A stretch of 64,000 nt of DNA, from NCBI RefSeq assembly GCF_001645385.1, contig NZ_LVHI01000040.1, positions 118,762 through 182,761 of the forward strand, read 5' to 3'. This document shows positions 1 through 8,495 of this stretch, piece by piece. The stretch comes from Rhodococcoides kyotonense (GTDB lineage: Bacteria > Actinomycetota > Actinomycetes > Mycobacteriales > Mycobacteriaceae). A model generated the notes under the pieces. The model was not told the DNA's origin, did not search any database, and was given only the letters and a program-made list of their open reading frames with translations. The position numbers were made by a program, and so were the translations under genes. How positions within the stretch are numbered: the stretch's first letter is position 1; each line of letters starts with the position of its first letter.

Positions 1-2
1 AT

Positions 3-158
3 CTGCCGGCCGCTGCGACGATGGCGCTCGTCGCAGTGAACAATCAAGTTGTGCTGCCGATTCAGCTGAGTGGTATCGATCGAGTCATGTCGACGTTCGC
101 GAGCATCCCTGCCGCGGTCGCTTACATCCGGGATCGAGCTCAGGCGGCTCGATCGTGA
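3..158 (+). CDS. STAS-domain anti-sigma factor antagonist, C-terminal end (partial)
   Basis: The gene enters from the left edge; only its last 51 codons are visible, reading in frame from base 3 to the TGA at 156-158. The visible part ends in a GIDRVMSTF-type strand/helix followed by an amphipathic helix rich in Ala, as in the C-terminal half of SpoIIAA/RsbV-like STAS domains (L-x-GLDRVF-x-x-F/Y). Its stop overlaps the GTG of the RsbW-like kinase gene by 4 bp (GTGA), so the two are probably translationally coupled. Antagonist next to kinase is the normal partner-switching arrangement, which supports the call. The phosphorylatable serine lies outside the window, so activity cannot be judged. 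Confidence 0.7.
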   Translation: MPAAATMALVAVNNQVVLPIQLSGIDRVMSTFASIPAAVAYIRDRAQAARS

Positions 159-586
159 CCGAGACCTCGACGGGCGAGCCCGGTTTGGACCCCGACCGGT
201 GGACACACACCAGCCCCGCCGCGCCGGACGCCGCCACCACGTTGCGACGCCGTGTACGCAAGTGGGCAACAGGGCTGAAGGTCGCTGACAGCGTCGTCGA
301 CGCCATCGAACTGGCGTCGTACGAGGCGTTGGCGAATGTCGTCGAACATGCCTACGCCCGCTCCGAGAACAAAGGAGAGATGACGCTGACGGCCATCCAC
401 GAATCGCACGCGCTCAGCGTGACCGTCTCCGACACAGGGACCTGGCAGCCGCCCACTCCGACACCCGATCGCAGCCACGGTCTCGCACTCATCGAAGCGG
501 TCAGCGACAACCTCGATGTCGACAACACCGACGACGGCACGGTGGTGACCATCGTCTGGAGTCTGTCGGAACCCGCGTCGTCATGA
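155..586 (+). CDS. RsbW-like anti-sigma factor serine kinase
   Basis: A 143-aa single-domain GHKL ATP-binding protein of the RsbW/SpoIIAB type, which binds a sigma factor or phosphorylates a STAS antagonist. The N-box is visible as EALAN at residues 57-61, the G1-type D-x-G at 93-95 and a G2-type SHGL at 107-110; length fits the family. The start is a GTG whose bases overlap the stop of the upstream STAS gene, and its own TGA overlaps the ATG of the phosphatase gene (ATGA), so the three genes form one coupled unit. The sigma factor it controls is not in view. Confidence 0.88.
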   Translation: MTETSTGEPGLDPDRWTHTSPAAPDAATTLRRRVRKWATGLKVADSVVDAIELASYEALANVVEHAYARSENKGEMTLTAIHESHALSVTVSDTGTWQPPTPTPDRSHGLALIEAVSDNLDVDNTDDGTVVTIVWSLSEPASS

Positions 587-1863
587 CCGCACCCGGCAGT
601 CCCGAAAGCCTTTCGGCCGAAGGGATCTCGGAGTTCATCGACGATGCTCCCTGCGGGATCGTCGTCGTCGACGCGGACTCCGAGGCCGTTCGTTACATCA
701 ACACGACGTTGCTCCGCCTCGTGCGACGCGATCGCAGCGATGTGATCGGATCGCCTCTCACGCGGCTGTTCACCGACGACAGTGTCGAGACACTGTCGAT
801 TCTCCTGGCTGTCGCGTCGCACTCCGACGGTACGTCGATCGGGGCCGCAGCCGATTTGGCCGCACCGGACTCGACGCGCGGTAATCCAGTGTCACTCGTG
901 GCCAATCACCGCGTATCAGCGAGTGGCGACGCCGCGGTGGTCATCTCGGTTCACTCCACGGGCGATCACGTAGTGCGAGAAAATGCCTTGATCTCCGACC
1001 GCGACACAGCGCACGCGGCGCAGATCGACGCCGAAGCAGCTCTGGGGCGAACTCGGATCGCGCTCGACGAGTCCGAGGACGCCAGGAGAGTCGCCGAGGC
1101 GGAGCGAACGCAAGTCCAGGTTCTCGCTACGACCTTGCAGCGGACGTTGTTGCCTCCCGTGTTGGCAGCACCACCCGGCATGGAAGTGGCAGGCTTCTAT
1201 CACCCCGCGTCGCTGGACGAGGTGGGCGGCGACTTCTACGACGTGTTCCCGTTGGACGAGGCCACCTGGGCGTTCTTCCTCGGAGACGTCAGCGGCAAGG
1301 GCGCAGGGGCGGCTGCCGTCACATCGCTCACCAGGTACACGCTGCGCGCAGCAGCGGTATTCGATCGCGACCCGATCGCCGTCCTGCACAATCTCAATTC
1401 CGTTTTGCATCAGGAGTTTCGGGGTGACGATCCCCGATTCTGCACAGTCGTGTACGGAACGATCACACTCGGCGACGACGGTGTCGTGGTCCATCTGGCC
1501 AGCGGAGGACATCCCCCGGCGCTACGGCTACAAGCAGACGGCACAGCCGAGTATGTGCACACCCGCGGCGGCCAGCTCGTCGGGGCGTTCGCGTCCGCCC
1601 ACTTCGTCGCGGCGACCGTGGATCTGCGGCCTGGGGACGTCTTGGCCTTCTACACCGACGGTCTCACCGAAGCTGTTGTAGGGCCTGGTCGGGCTCGGTA
1701 CGACGACGACGGTGCACTGCAGTCCTTCGCGACGGCAGCCGCGCCGACCAGCGCACAGTCGATCATCGGCCGTCTGGCCGAACTCCTCGACAGTTTCGGC
1801 AGCGGTCTGCAGGACGACGTGGCTCTGTTGGCGCTCGGACTGCCTGCGACATCGGACGATTGA
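583..1863 (+). CDS. PAS-SpoIIE family PP2C serine phosphatase (RsbU/RsbP-like)
   Basis: A 426-aa phosphatase expected to dephosphorylate the STAS antagonist and so release the sigma factor. Residues about 15-130 look like a PAS sensor (DAPCGIVVVD, INTTLLRL, GSPLTRLF). Residues about 140-190 are a charged helical linker ending in TLQRTLLPP, the usual entry to SpoIIE domains. The catalytic part follows: EVGGDFYD (213-220) and GDVSGKG (234-240) carry metal-binding aspartates, then SGGHPPALR, FYTDGLTEA and QDDVALLAL. No transmembrane segment is apparent, so the input is probably cytosolic. It is the last gene of the STAS-kinase-phosphatase unit and faces the ROK gene across 23 bp. Confidence 0.92.
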   Translation: MTAPGSPESLSAEGISEFIDDAPCGIVVVDADSEAVRYINTTLLRLVRRDRSDVIGSPLTRLFTDDSVETLSILLAVASHSDGTSIGAAADLAAPDSTRGNPVSLVANHRVSASGDAAVVISVHSTGDHVVRENALISDRDTAHAAQIDAEAALGRTRIALDESEDARRVAEAERTQVQVLATTLQRTLLPPVLAAPPGMEVAGFYHPASLDEVGGDFYDVFPLDEATWAFFLGDVSGKGAGAAAVTSLTRYTLRAAAVFDRDPIAVLHNLNSVLHQEFRGDDPRFCTVVYGTITLGDDGVVVHLASGGHPPALRLQADGTAEYVHTRGGQLVGAFASAHFVAATVDLRPGDVLAFYTDGLTEAVVGPGRARYDDDGALQSFATAAAPTSAQSIIGRLAELLDSFGSGLQDDVALLALGLPATSDD

Positions 1864-1886
1864 CACCGCGCCCGCCGCTCGCCCGG

Positions 1887-3107
1887 TCAGGCCGAGGCCG
1901 AACTCGCACGCAGCGAGGCATCGATGGCGTCCGAACTCAACACGCGATCGGAAACCAAGGCGGCGCAGCCGATCACACCGGACTGGCCACTGTGCATGGT
2001 GGCTCTGATGGTCAGGTTGCGGGTGGCCAGAGCCGTCGCACGTCCATAGACCGTTTCCCGCAGTCCTGCGACGAAGATGTCGTACGACTTGGCCATGTCT
2101 CCGCCCAGGACCAGAATTTCCGGGTTGAGCAAATTCACTGCGCCGGCGAGTGTCTCGCCGATGTGGCGTCCGCTGTCGCGGATGAGCCGTCGCGCTTCGG
2201 CATCTCCGCCGACCGCGAGATCGACGACGTCTCGGATATGTCCGACCGAACGCCCTTGGTCCTGGAGCGCGTGAACCAGAGCCCACCCGCCCGCTATTGC
2301 CTCGAGACAACCGGAGTCCCCGCAGCGACATGCCACGCCTGCAGCCGCGGCCGTCTTGGTATGCCCGAACTCGCCTGCAGCACCCAAGGATCCGCGTTGC
2401 AGCACTCCGCCCGCAATGATCCCGGCACCGAGACCGGTCGACGCCTTCACCAACAGAACGTTCTCGAAGTGTTCTCGGGTGTCGCGTCGTTCGCCCAGGA
2501 TCATCGCGTTCGCGTCATTGTCGAGAAAGACTGGCGCGGAGGTCAATTGGCCGAAGTAGGGCGCCAGTGGAACGCCGTCCCATCCGTGCATGATCGGCGA
2601 ATCGAGACTGCACCCACGCACCGTGTCCGCGGTACCGGGTATGGCCAGTCCGACCCCGAAAATTCGGTGGCCGGCGCGTCCTGCGTCGTCGATCAGCGCG
2701 TCGAACCGTGTGGTGATCTGCGGCATCAGCTCATCTGGTCCGACGCCGATCTCCTGGTCGACGGTATCCCCCGCCAGGAAGTCACCCCCGACGGTGAACA
2801 CTGCCAACTGCGAGCGACTGCGTCCGATCGCGGCAGCGAGCACGATGCCTGCGTCGACATCGAACGACAGTCGCGCAGGCGGTCGACCGCCGGTCGACCG
2901 ATCGTCCTCGGTCTCGACGACGAGTCCGAGCGCACTCAGCGCATTGACACGCGACACGATGGCCGAACGTGACAAGCCCGTGTGTTTGGCCAGATCGGCG
3001 CGGGTCGTCGCAACTCCGTCACGAACAAGCGCGAATACGGCACCCGCGGTGGCAGAAGGCGCGCTGGGTCGCGGTGTTCGCATGAGGCCATTGAACCAAC
3101 TGGACAT
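1887..3107 (-). CDS. ROK family transcriptional regulator
   Basis: A 406-aa protein with an N-terminal winged helix (about 22-80: TTRADLAKHTGLSRSAIVSRV) and a sugar-kinase-like ROK domain. In that domain GVGLAIPG (151-158), DNDANA (197-201) and STGLGAG (223-229) are visible, and the ROK zinc motif is CRCGDSGC at 260-267. ROK regulators of the NagC/XylR type sense a sugar or sugar phosphate. Because the kinase motifs are intact, residual glucokinase activity is possible. It is transcribed away from the whiB gene. Its own start could also be the Met nine codons in. No sugar transporter is adjacent, so the ligand cannot be guessed from the window. Confidence 0.9.
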   Translation of the reverse strand: MSSWFNGLMRTPRPSAPSATAGAVFALVRDGVATTRADLAKHTGLSRSAIVSRVNALSALGLVVETEDDRSTGGRPPARLSFDVDAGIVLAAAIGRSRSQLAVFTVGGDFLAGDTVDQEIGVGPDELMPQITTRFDALIDDAGRAGHRIFGVGLAIPGTADTVRGCSLDSPIMHGWDGVPLAPYFGQLTSAPVFLDNDANAMILGERRDTREHFENVLLVKASTGLGAGIIAGGVLQRGSLGAAGEFGHTKTAAAAGVACRCGDSGCLEAIAGGWALVHALQDQGRSVGHIRDVVDLAVGGDAEARRLIRDSGRHIGETLAGAVNLLNPEILVLGGDMAKSYDIFVAGLRETVYGRATALATRNLTIRATMHSGQSGVIGCAALVSDRVLSSDAIDASLRASSASA

Positions 3108-3206
3108 GACAACAGCAACATACTTACGACTTTTAAATACCTAAGTGGGGTTGTTTAACATCCGAAGTCGCTCTAGGGTGGTACCCGAGGACCTGAAGGA
3201 GGAGCA
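3108..3206. promoter_or_regulatory. Divergent promoter region, ROK regulator / whiB
   Basis: A 99-bp AT-richer gap between the two divergent starts. An imperfect inverted element (CTTAGGTA to TCGTAAG on the minus strand, about 3120-3145) lies just upstream of the ROK gene and could be its autoregulatory operator. The WhiB gene has a clear AAGGAGGA ribosome binding site near 3196-3203. No convincing -10/-35 pair was fixed. Confidence 0.4.
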
Positions 3207-3521
3207 ATGACATCACCGAGAGTCCGCGACGTTCCGACGAAAACCGTGTGGCTGCCTCCTGCCGTGACAGAAGAGTGGGACTGGCAGCTCCACGGAAAAT
3301 GCCGCGGCCACAGCTCTTCCCAGTTCTTTCACCCGTACGACGAGCGCGGGCACGCGCGGGTGCGCCGAGAACAGGAAGCCAAGGCGATCTGCACGGGGTG
3401 CCCAGTGCTCGAGCAGTGTCGTTCGTATGCGCTCAAGACCCGTGAGCCGTACGGTGTCTGGGGCGGAATGTCGCAGACGGAGCGGGCGGATTACCTGAGG
3501 GCGCAGCGCAAGACAGCGTAA
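3207..3521 (+). CDS. WhiB-family iron-sulfur regulator, WhiB3-like
   Basis: A 104-aa protein with the four WhiB cysteines at C32, C62, C65 and C71 (C-x29-C-x2-C-x5-C) that ligate a 4Fe-4S cluster, followed by the GVWGG turn at 83-87 and a basic C-terminus. The WDWQLHGKCRG, FFHPYDERG and EPYGVWGGMS segments match mycobacterial WhiB3 better than WhiB1, 2, 4, 6 or 7 as far as I recall them. WhiB3 proteins bind the primary sigma factor and respond to redox and nitric oxide. It stands alone, with a strong ribosome binding site, convergent with the LacI gene 21 bp away. Confidence 0.92.
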   Translation: MTSPRVRDVPTKTVWLPPAVTEEWDWQLHGKCRGHSSSQFFHPYDERGHARVRREQEAKAICTGCPVLEQCRSYALKTREPYGVWGGMSQTERADYLRAQRKTA

Positions 3522-3542
3522 CGGTCGCGGGCCCTGGGGTGG

Positions 3543-4568
3543 TCAGACGACTCGGTCGGTTGCCGCAGGCACCGGACCAGTAGTTGCCCGCACCACGAGA
3601 CGGGGTCTGAGGACCGTCGACGCCGCCTCGTCGCGGCCGTCGTCGAGCCGCTCGACCGCAGCGCGCACAGCCCTGACTGCCTGCTCCTCCGGCCGCTGGC
3701 TGACGGTCGTGAGATCGATGTGCGCCATTCGGGCGAGGGTACTGTCGTCGTACCCGGTGACCGACACGTCGCCGGGTACCGCGAACCCATTGCGCCGCAA
3801 CGCATCCAGAAGACCGGCGGCGCTGAGATCGTTGGCTGCCACGATTGCGGTGGGCCGCGGCCCCGAGGAACCGAACAACTCGTGGACGGCGCGCGGCGCG
3901 CAGTTCTCGGTGAAGTCACCGTCCACTACGCACTCGTACTCGGCAAGGCCGTGCCTGCGCATCGCGCGACGATACCCAGCCGATCGATCGATCGCGATCG
4001 ATCCGGAGCCGCCGGTCAAATGTGCAATTCGGCGATGCCCGAAGTCGACGAGATGATCGACGACGTCACTCATGCCGGGCGAATCCCCGGCGCGCACGAC
4101 ATCGACACCGGCCCCGGTGACGCGACGTCCGACGGATACGACGGGCACACGCTCGGCCCACAGCATCAGCGACTCCGCGGGGGCTTCGGGTCCGAGAAGA
4201 ACGACAGCCTCGCATCGAAAATCCAGAAGCGTCTCGATCACCTTGGACTCGGGGTGCGTCGACGTGACGGCGCCGAGAACTATCTCGTACCCGACCGCGT
4301 CTGCCGCAGCCACCATGTGCTCGACCATCTCGGCATGGAAGGGGTTGCGGATGTTCGTCATGACGCCGATCAGATGCGTGCGTCGCAGGGACAGCAAAGC
4401 CGCGGTGCGATTCGGGCGATAGTCGAGCTCGGCGGCGACCTCGAAGACCCGCTCCTTGGTCTCGGCGCTCGGGCCCGGTACCCCTCGGAAGATCATCGAG
4501 ACGAGCGCCTTCGAGACACCCACCCGATCCGCAATGTCCTGCATCGTCACCGAACGCCCGTTACCCAT
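3543..4568 (-). CDS. LacI family transcriptional repressor
   Basis: A 341-aa LacI/GalR protein. Residues 8-27 form the helix-turn-helix (VTMQDIADRVGVSKALVSMI) and the hinge helix follows near 50-60 (RPNRTAALL); the rest is a periplasmic-binding-protein-like sensor. It is divergent from the Gfo/Idh and isomerase genes, and two GACCGGT cores typical of LacI operators lie between them, so it very likely represses that unit and itself. The effector is presumably the sugar or cyclitol handled by those enzymes. Confidence 0.92.
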   Translation of the reverse strand: MGNGRSVTMQDIADRVGVSKALVSMIFRGVPGPSAETKERVFEVAAELDYRPNRTAALLSLRRTHLIGVMTNIRNPFHAEMVEHMVAAADAVGYEIVLGAVTSTHPESKVIETLLDFRCEAVVLLGPEAPAESLMLWAERVPVVSVGRRVTGAGVDVVRAGDSPGMSDVVDHLVDFGHRRIAHLTGGSGSIAIDRSAGYRRAMRRHGLAEYECVVDGDFTENCAPRAVHELFGSSGPRPTAIVAANDLSAAGLLDALRRNGFAVPGDVSVTGYDDSTLARMAHIDLTTVSQRPEEQAVRAVRAAVERLDDGRDEAASTVLRPRLVVRATTGPVPAATDRVV

Positions 4569-4623
4569 GCGCCCTCCTCGCTTCGACGGTTCCGATCATC
4601 GCCTACGCCGCCTTGACATGGCC

Positions 4624-4660
4624 GTGACCGGTGTCTCATAGTAGCCATATTAGACCGGTC
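4624..4660. promoter_or_regulatory. Putative LacI-type operator pair
   Basis: Between the divergent LacI and oxidoreductase genes lie two similar elements: GACCGGT at 4626-4632 and the fully palindromic GACCGGTC at 4653-4660, flanked by TTA on the left and AAA on the right. The CG centres are 27 bp apart. LacI family operators are palindromes with a central CG, so these are good candidates for autoregulation and control of the sugar unit. Confidence 0.6.
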
Positions 4661-4711
4661 AAATAGATCGAACTAAATGTGCAACTCCCCACGACAGAAA
4701 GCATCACGCTC

Positions 4712-5887
4712 ATGAGACAGGACTCCATCGGCGTTGCCGTCATCGGCGGCGGAATGGCCGGCCGCGCCCACGCAGCCGGATACCGCATGGCATCGACCCT
4801 GTTCGGTACCGACCGTCCCGACGTACGGCTCGTCGCGATCGCCGACACGAACGAGGCCATCGCCGACGACACCGCCAAGCGCTACGGCTACGAACGTGCG
4901 GAGTACAGCTGGCAGGCCATCGCCGCTGCCGACGACATCCAGGTCGTCAGCGTCGTCGTCGCCAACCACCTGCACCGCGAGATCGTCGAAGGACTCCTCG
5001 CCGCGGGCAAGAACGTGCTGTGCGAAAAGCCCCTCGCCGGTTCCATCGCCGACGCTCAGTCCATGGTCTCCGCAGCAGCGTCCGCGACCGGCATCGCCTC
5101 CGTCGGCTACACCTACCGCCGCTCCCCCGCGGTCCAGGCCATCGCCGACGAACTCGAAGCCGGCCGCCTCGGCGACATCGTCCACTTCGACGGCCGTTAC
5201 CGCGCCGACTACTCCCTCGATCCCACCGGACCGATTACCTGGCGCTACAAGGGCGGCCTCGGCACCGGCGCCCTCGCCGACGTCGGTAGCCACCTGATCG
5301 ACCTCGCCGAATACGTCGCCGGACCCATCACCTCGGTCCGTGGCGCGCAGTTCTCCACTGTCATCACCGAACGCCCCGTCCCCGTCGGTGTCACCTACGG
5401 CCACACCAAGGCCGACACGACGGGCGAGATGGCTGCCGTCGAGAACGAGGACGTCGCCACCTTCACCGTGCAGTTCGAGGGTGGGTTCGTCGGAACGTTC
5501 TCCGCTTCCCGTGTCTCGCACTGCAACCCGGACGGGCTCTCGTTCGACGTGTTCGGCACGAAGGGCTCCGCGTCCTGGGCACTCGAGCGCGCCTCGGAGT
5601 TCCACATCTCCACCACCGACATCGACGACACGGTCAACGGCCGTCGTCAGGTCATCATCGGACCCCAGCACCCCTACATTCGCGGCGGCCTGCCCATGGA
5701 TGCCGGCGGCGTCGGACACGGCAAGGCCGAGTTCTTCGCCTATCAGGCACGTGCGTTTCTGGATCAGGTTGCTGGAATCCAAGGTTTGCCCGAGCTCCCC
5801 GACTTCGCGCACGGCCTGCGCGGCATGCAGATCGTCGCCGCCATCACCGAGTCGGCCGCAGGCAACGGCATCGCCGTCAAGATCTGA
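4712..5887 (+). CDS. Gfo/Idh/MocA family NAD(P)-dependent oxidoreductase
   Basis: A 391-aa dehydrogenase of the inositol 2-dehydrogenase/glucose-fructose oxidoreductase fold. The N-terminal Rossmann motif IGGGMAG lies about ten residues in, and the family EKP motif appears as CEKPLAG. A C-terminal beta-sheet substrate domain follows. I chose the ATG at 4712, preceded by AGAAAG 10 bp upstream; a GTG at 4679 would add 11 residues. It is followed by an IolE-like isomerase, so the pair probably oxidises and then isomerises a sugar or cyclitol. The exact substrate cannot be read from the sequence. Confidence 0.88.
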   Translation: MRQDSIGVAVIGGGMAGRAHAAGYRMASTLFGTDRPDVRLVAIADTNEAIADDTAKRYGYERAEYSWQAIAAADDIQVVSVVVANHLHREIVEGLLAAGKNVLCEKPLAGSIADAQSMVSAAASATGIASVGYTYRRSPAVQAIADELEAGRLGDIVHFDGRYRADYSLDPTGPITWRYKGGLGTGALADVGSHLIDLAEYVAGPITSVRGAQFSTVITERPVPVGVTYGHTKADTTGEMAAVENEDVATFTVQFEGGFVGTFSASRVSHCNPDGLSFDVFGTKGSASWALERASEFHISTTDIDDTVNGRRQVIIGPQHPYIRGGLPMDAGGVGHGKAEFFAYQARAFLDQVAGIQGLPELPDFAHGLRGMQIVAAITESAAGNGIAVKI

Positions 5888-5891
5888 CAGT

Positions 5892-5919
5892 CGGGGGGCT
5901 CCGTCCCCAACAGCCCCCG
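5892..5919 (+). terminator. Intergenic GC hairpin between oxidoreductase and isomerase genes
   Basis: CGGGGG(G)CT at 5892-5900 can pair with AGCCCCCG at 5912-5919 around an 11-nt loop, followed by GAAAAG. It lies within the 71-bp gap of an otherwise co-directional pair, so it may lower readthrough or protect an mRNA end rather than stop transcription fully. There is no U-tract. Confidence 0.4.
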
Positions 5920-5958
5920 AAAAGACCACCACCGCAGACTCTTACAAGGACTGACAAC

Positions 5959-6951
5959 ATGAAGCTCGGCGTCTACAACGCAATCCTGCACGACAAGACC
6001 CTGCCCGACGCCATCGCGACGGTCGCGTCCCTCGGTCTCGAAGGCATCGAGATCAACTCCGGTGGCTTCCTGCCCCCGAACCACCTTCCCGTCGACGACC
6101 TCCTCGCCGGAAAGATCAGCCCCGAGGAATACTTGAAGAACTTCGAGGGCACCGGCGTCTCCATCGCCGGCCTGAACTGCAACGGCAATCCCCTGCATCC
6201 CGATCCCGAGGTCGGCCCCGAGGACGCCGAGGACCTGCGCAAGTCCATCGAGGTCGCCGGACTGCTCGGCGTCGACCGCGTCGTCACCATGTCCGGACTA
6301 CCGGCAGCACACGAGGGCGGCACGTGGCCGGCATGGCACGTCAACACGTGGGATTCGGGCTACCTCGACTCCCAGGACTACCAGTGGGACCAGGTCGCCG
6401 TCCCGTTCTGGAAAGAGATCGACTCCCTCGCCCGCGAGAACGGCGTCAAGGTCGCCATCGAGATGCACCCGCAGAACCTCGTGTTCAACCCGCCGACGAT
6501 GAAGCGTCTGGTGGAGAAGGGCGGGCTGACGAACGTCGGCGCCGAAATGGATCCGTCGCACCTGTTCTGGCAGGGCATCGACCCGGTCAAGGCCATCGAA
6601 TGGCTCGGACCGCTGGTCTTCCACGCTGCCGCCAAGGACACCCGTATCAACCCGAACTGCGAAATTTACGGCGTCCTCGACGACCGCTTCACGCGCATCC
6701 CTGCCGATCAGAACCCCACCGGTCTCGGCGGCAGGCACGTGGTCAACAAGTGGCCCGAGGACTCCGCCTGGGACTTCGTCGCCGTCGGTGAGGGCCACGA
6801 CGTCGAGTTCTGGACCCGCTTCCTCGCAGCGCTTCAGAAGATCGACCCCAACATGGCCGTCAACATCGAACACGAGGACACCGCCTACGGTCCTCTCGAA
6901 GGTCTCCAGATCGCCGTCGATACGCTGAACAATGCCAAAGCTGCTCTCTGA
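5959..6951 (+). CDS. Sugar phosphate isomerase/epimerase (xylose-isomerase-like TIM barrel)
   Basis: A 330-aa AP-endonuclease-2/xylose isomerase-like barrel, the family of IolE and related sugar isomerases. It begins MKLGVYNAILHD, and metal-ligand-type residues are visible in the segments AIEMHPQN, AEMDPSHLFWQG (about 195-206), HAAAKDT and the late NIEHEDT (Glu/Asp/His/Glu set). It follows the Gfo/Idh gene on the same strand. Known pairs of this type act in inositol or rare-sugar catabolism. Substrate is inferred only at that level. A strong hairpin lies just after its stop. Confidence 0.85.
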   Translation: MKLGVYNAILHDKTLPDAIATVASLGLEGIEINSGGFLPPNHLPVDDLLAGKISPEEYLKNFEGTGVSIAGLNCNGNPLHPDPEVGPEDAEDLRKSIEVAGLLGVDRVVTMSGLPAAHEGGTWPAWHVNTWDSGYLDSQDYQWDQVAVPFWKEIDSLARENGVKVAIEMHPQNLVFNPPTMKRLVEKGGLTNVGAEMDPSHLFWQGIDPVKAIEWLGPLVFHAAAKDTRINPNCEIYGVLDDRFTRIPADQNPTGLGGRHVVNKWPEDSAWDFVAVGEGHDVEFWTRFLAALQKIDPNMAVNIEHEDTAYGPLEGLQIAVDTLNNAKAAL

Positions 6952-6957
6952 CAACGG

Positions 6958-6991
6958 CATCCGGGCGCAGCATTTCAGCCGCGCCCGGATG
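6958..6991. terminator. Strong bidirectional hairpin terminator
   Basis: CATCCGGGCGC (6958-6968) and GCGCCCGGATG (6981-6991) form a perfect 11-bp stem with a 12-nt loop in the 66-bp gap between the rightward isomerase gene and the leftward hydrolase gene. It can end transcription from both sides. No U-tract follows, as is common in actinobacteria. Confidence 0.75.
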
Positions 6992-7017
6992 AGTCGTCTC
7001 AGACCGGCTTCTGTTGT

Positions 7018-8253
7018 CTACCGGTCGAAGTGCTCGGCAAGCCACGCGCCGATGTCGGCGGCAGCCAGCGAAGCACCCGTAGGTGCGCCGGGGGCGATCG
7101 GTCCTCCGAAATGGGTTCCTGCGACCCCGACGGTGGTCTTGTCGACCGAGCCCAATGCATCGAACATGACTTCGGCGTCCTCCGGGAAACACGCCTGATC
7201 GCCGGTCAATTCGACGAACAACGACGGCACCACCACGCCTGGAGCGCATCGAACGAAATCCGCGTTGGTGGACAGTCCCGACCATGTGGACAGCCAGGCG
7301 TCCGGAGTGGACAGACGCCCGAACCCGACGAGCCCGTAGTTCGTCAGGTCGGGCCGACGGCCGAACAACGACCCGTACGGCCGGTCGTTCGGACTCAACG
7401 ACAGATCCATGAACCTCGGATCGGCGTCCGTCCGGTGAACGGTGAGGATTCTGGGGGCGAGGGCGGTTCGGCGGTCGACGGGGTTGCCGCTGGTCTCGAA
7501 CCGTCGACGAGCGTCCGTCGCCTCGGCGACGCGGTCACGCGCGACCTCGTCGAGACGCTCGATTCGCTGCCGCTGCGCTGCGCGATACCGTACGAGGAAT
7601 TCCGGTGAGTACGATGAACTTTCGGGCGCCTCGGCGAATCCGTTCGCCGGATCGAACGGATCGAGCGCCGAATCCACCGACATCGGATCCGATTCGTCGA
7701 TGACCGACGGGTCGATCAACCGCAGCAGCAGAGCGCCCTGGCCGGGATGCGGTGCCATGAACAGCGCGCCGTCGGGGATCGGCATGTCGGCCGACGCAAG
7801 GTCGATCGGCCGTCCCGCCGGGGTTGTCGTCAATCGCTGCGAGGGCGCGAGGCCGGCCTGCTCGTGATAGAACGCGAAGAGCGTACCGCCCCCCGAATGA
7901 CCCAACGTGACAACGTGATCGAATTTCTCCTGCACGAAGACCTGCCCCGCGGCGACGTCGAGAAGCGCCTGCTCGTGCACCAGGGCCAGATCGTTGTTGA
8001 CCGATCGGGTGCCCTGAGTCCACACCGCGTAACCGCGAGCGAGCAGCTCGGGAACCAGAACGTGGTGTGTCAGGTCCTGCCGTGGATGCATCAACGTGAC
8101 GACGGTGCGCGCGCCCGGGACGGTTCGTAGGACGCCGCTCACTCGGGCATCGTCGGCCGTCCGCAACTCGTGTACCGACGTCACGGTCGAGGGCGGCGCC
8201 TCCGCGGCATCGATGTAGCGGCCTGCGCCCAGCCTCGAACTGGTCGAGGTCAT
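7018..8253 (-). CDS. Alpha/beta hydrolase
   Basis: A 411-aa serine hydrolase. The nucleophile elbow is GHSGGG with Ser120, in TLGHSGGGTLFAFYHEQAG; a late H (GTHFGG near the C-terminus) can serve as the catalytic histidine. It is larger than a minimal hydrolase because of a long insert with many charged helices (about 190-270), probably a lid. The start chosen is the ATG that overlaps the TGA of the 81-aa gene (ATGA), giving a coupled order: maleate isomerase, VOC protein, 81-aa protein, hydrolase. By position it may cleave a ring-fission product that yields maleate, which is an inference from context. Confidence 0.8.
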   Translation of the reverse strand: MTSTSSRLGAGRYIDAAEAPPSTVTSVHELRTADDARVSGVLRTVPGARTVVTLMHPRQDLTHHVLVPELLARGYAVWTQGTRSVNNDLALVHEQALLDVAAGQVFVQEKFDHVVTLGHSGGGTLFAFYHEQAGLAPSQRLTTTPAGRPIDLASADMPIPDGALFMAPHPGQGALLLRLIDPSVIDESDPMSVDSALDPFDPANGFAEAPESSSYSPEFLVRYRAAQRQRIERLDEVARDRVAEATDARRRFETSGNPVDRRTALAPRILTVHRTDADPRFMDLSLSPNDRPYGSLFGRRPDLTNYGLVGFGRLSTPDAWLSTWSGLSTNADFVRCAPGVVVPSLFVELTGDQACFPEDAEVMFDALGSVDKTTVGVAGTHFGGPIAPGAPTGASLAAADIGAWLAEHFDR

Positions 8254-8495
8254 AGCGCGTCGACCCGCATCGCGTCCTTGTCCCACTGCAGAATTCGGGA
8301 CCGATGCAAACCGGCGACACTGGAGTACCAGACTGCGTGTCTGCAGCCGGTCGCTCGGCGATCTATCACGATCTCGCCAGCGGATCGAATACGAAAGTAC
8401 GGTCCGATGCGATCGATCTCCACCGCCGAATCCTGGCCTGCGACAGCGGCGATCGCGGTGTTCTCGGGAACATCCAGAACGAACAAAGTAGTCAT
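8250..8495 (-). CDS. Small protein of unknown function in maleate isomerase operon
   Basis: An 81-aa protein I do not recognise. It starts MTTLFVLDVPENTAI, is soluble and beta-rich by composition, and carries one cysteine in RRATGCRHAVWYSSV. Its ATG overlaps the stop of the VOC gene and its stop overlaps the start of the hydrolase gene, both by 4 bp. This tight packing argues that it is a real coding sequence. It could be a small accessory subunit of the VOC enzyme or of the hydrolase; nothing in the sequence decides this. Confidence 0.65.
   Translation of the reverse strand: MTTLFVLDVPENTAIAAVAGQDSAVEIDRIGPYFRIRSAGEIVIDRRATGCRHAVWYSSVAGLHRSRILQWDKDAMRVDAL

Noticed and set aside
1860..2972. 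Open frame of 370 codons on the plus strand
   Set aside because: It is antisense to the ROK regulator, which has all family motifs.
4673..5932. Open frame of 419 codons on the minus strand
   Set aside because: It is exactly antisense to the Gfo/Idh oxidoreductase gene and rich in Gly, Asp and Val as expected of a shadow.
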